This document shows positions 41,370 to 41,784 of a stretch of 41,784 nt of DNA, piece by piece. This stretch comes from an uncultured bacterium (GTDB lineage Bacteria > Desulfobacterota > Desulfobaccia > Desulfobaccales > 0-14-0-80-60-11), in the NCBI GenBank assembly GCA_937943575.1, contig CALEAV010000032.1, positions 1-41,784 on the forward strand. Reading direction: 5' to 3'. The position numbers and the translations under genes were made by a program. Each line of letters opens with the position of its first letter. The first letter of the stretch is position 1. Below the pieces are notes generated by a model. The model had not been told where the DNA came from and ran no database searches. It was given only the letters and a program-made list of their open reading frames with translations.

Positions 41370-41784
41370 ATGAGGGAAAAAGGACCACTACCCTTGGAAA
41401 AAACAGATAAAAAAGAGCAAAGGCGGACTTCCAGCCGTGGGGAAAAGTGCGAGGTAAAGGCCGTCCAAGGTGAGAATTCTCCTCCTGAATTGGTACAGAA
41501 TTTACCCAAAAAACGTCCCCGGGGGAAGCCCTGGCCCCAGGGGGTCAGCGGCAATCCAGCCGGGAGGCCCAAAGGGGCCCGGAATAAGCTCACCCTGGCC
41601 CTCCTCGCGGGCGTCCGTCAGGCCGAGGCGAAACTGGCCCAGCCCCGCATCTTGAACCAGGAAAAACCTTTTGAGGTCGATGGTAATTACTGCCTTCAGG
41701 AAGGCCTCTGGTTCGCCTGGGACCCTATCCTTGAGGACTATGTGGCCCTCCCGGACCAAACACCGCCCCCACCCCCCGCCCGCG
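41370..41784 (+). CDS. DUF5681-type protein, partial (runs off the window)
   Basis: The frame is open from ATG at 41370 (GGGAGG 6 bases upstream) to the window edge, 138 codons. The diagnostic segment KRPRGKPWPQGVSGNPAGRP followed by KGARNKLTLALL is the DUF5681 motif (GxSGNPxGRPKGxRNK), which occurs at the N-terminus of small phage proteins commonly encoded next to terminase genes. The first 45 residues are charged and probably disordered. It implies that a packaging or terminase region could follow to the right, but this is not visible here. The Pro-rich stretch at the window end could be a linker to a second domain. Confidence 0.75.
   Translation, partial: MREKGPLPLEKTDKKEQRRTSSRGEKCEVKAVQGENSPPELVQNLPKKRPRGKPWPQGVSGNPAGRPKGARNKLTLALLAGVRQAEAKLAQPRILNQEKPFEVDGNYCLQEGLWFAWDPILEDYVALPDQTPPPPPAR

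Larger units (their letters stand above)
36171..41784. mobile_element. Integrated mobile element in tRNA-Arg (left boundary seen, right boundary outside)
   Basis: The displaced tRNA 3' half stays joined to the host flank on its CCA side (left), so the element lies to the right. Its contents agree: an AT-rich cargo-like gene at the edge, an AlpA-like HTH protein, Prim-Pol, P-loop helicase-like ATPase, small zinc and docking-domain proteins, and a DUF5681 gene often found next to terminase genes. No integrase, capsid or conjugation gene is in the visible part. It could be a prophage, a phage satellite or an integrated plasmid. Confidence 0.75.

Overview
This window looks like the chromosome of a GC-rich anaerobic bacterium, most likely a Desulfobacterota (deltaproteobacterial) sulfate reducer or syntroph. 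That placement is an inference from gene content: a DUF39 homocysteine-synthesis protein, a TrpB2-type tryptophan synthase beta chain, a Tat-exported DUF362 protein beside a polyferredoxin membrane protein, a B12-binding radical SAM enzyme, and a thioredoxin-type ArsC plus Acr3. No rRNA, complete tRNA or CRISPR array was seen.

Left part (1-13.8 kb). hemW opens the window. A minus-strand run follows that is centred on sulfur chemistry: DUF39 protein, LarE, ArsC, and a PP-loop ATPase fused to an NFACT-R-like domain. Next come MarC, a B12-type radical SAM protein, a small conserved protein, a DUF4198 exported protein and an HD-GYP protein. A minus-strand operon then encodes a degenerate archaeo-eukaryotic primase (Prim-Pol)-like protein, a PilZ-like membrane protein and a MinD/FlhG-type ATPase. 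Together with the HD-GYP protein this suggests a c-di-GMP-linked positioning or surface-motility function.

Middle (14.1-30.6 kb). trpB2 lies behind a consensus promoter and is followed by a Nudix hydrolase, the polyferredoxin/DUF362 pair, and a self-contained TetR-TolC-EmrA-EmrB efflux operon with two tandem operator palindromes directly in front of tetR. Then come an LPG-synthase-type membrane protein, guaB, ppx/gppA and hpt (purine salvage and polyphosphate/ppGpp metabolism), and a radical SAM/SPASM-like protein.

Right part (30.6-36.2 kb). This is a gene graveyard around an intact Acr3 arsenite permease. It holds several broken genes: a membrane protein remnant, a methylase-like C-terminal remnant, a frameshifted gamma-glutamylcyclotransferase-like gene and a frameshifted zinc-ribbon gene.

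At 36171-36215 the 3' half of a tRNA-Arg(ACG) gene stands alone. This is the expected scar of an element integrated in tRNA-Arg. Everything to its right, to the window end, is read as an integrated mobile element. It carries a perfect bidirectional terminator, three short direct repeats that could be integrase/excisionase arm sites, an AT-rich unknown gene, an AlpA-like HTH protein, an active-looking Prim-Pol, a P-loop helicase-like ATPase, a TubC-docking-domain protein, a double zinc-binding protein and the start of a DUF5681 gene. The integrase and the restored tRNA should lie beyond the right edge.

A GC-rich hairpin repeat family with compensatory stem changes sits in several intergenic gaps. 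One copy appears to supply the Shine-Dalgarno sequence and start codon of hemW.
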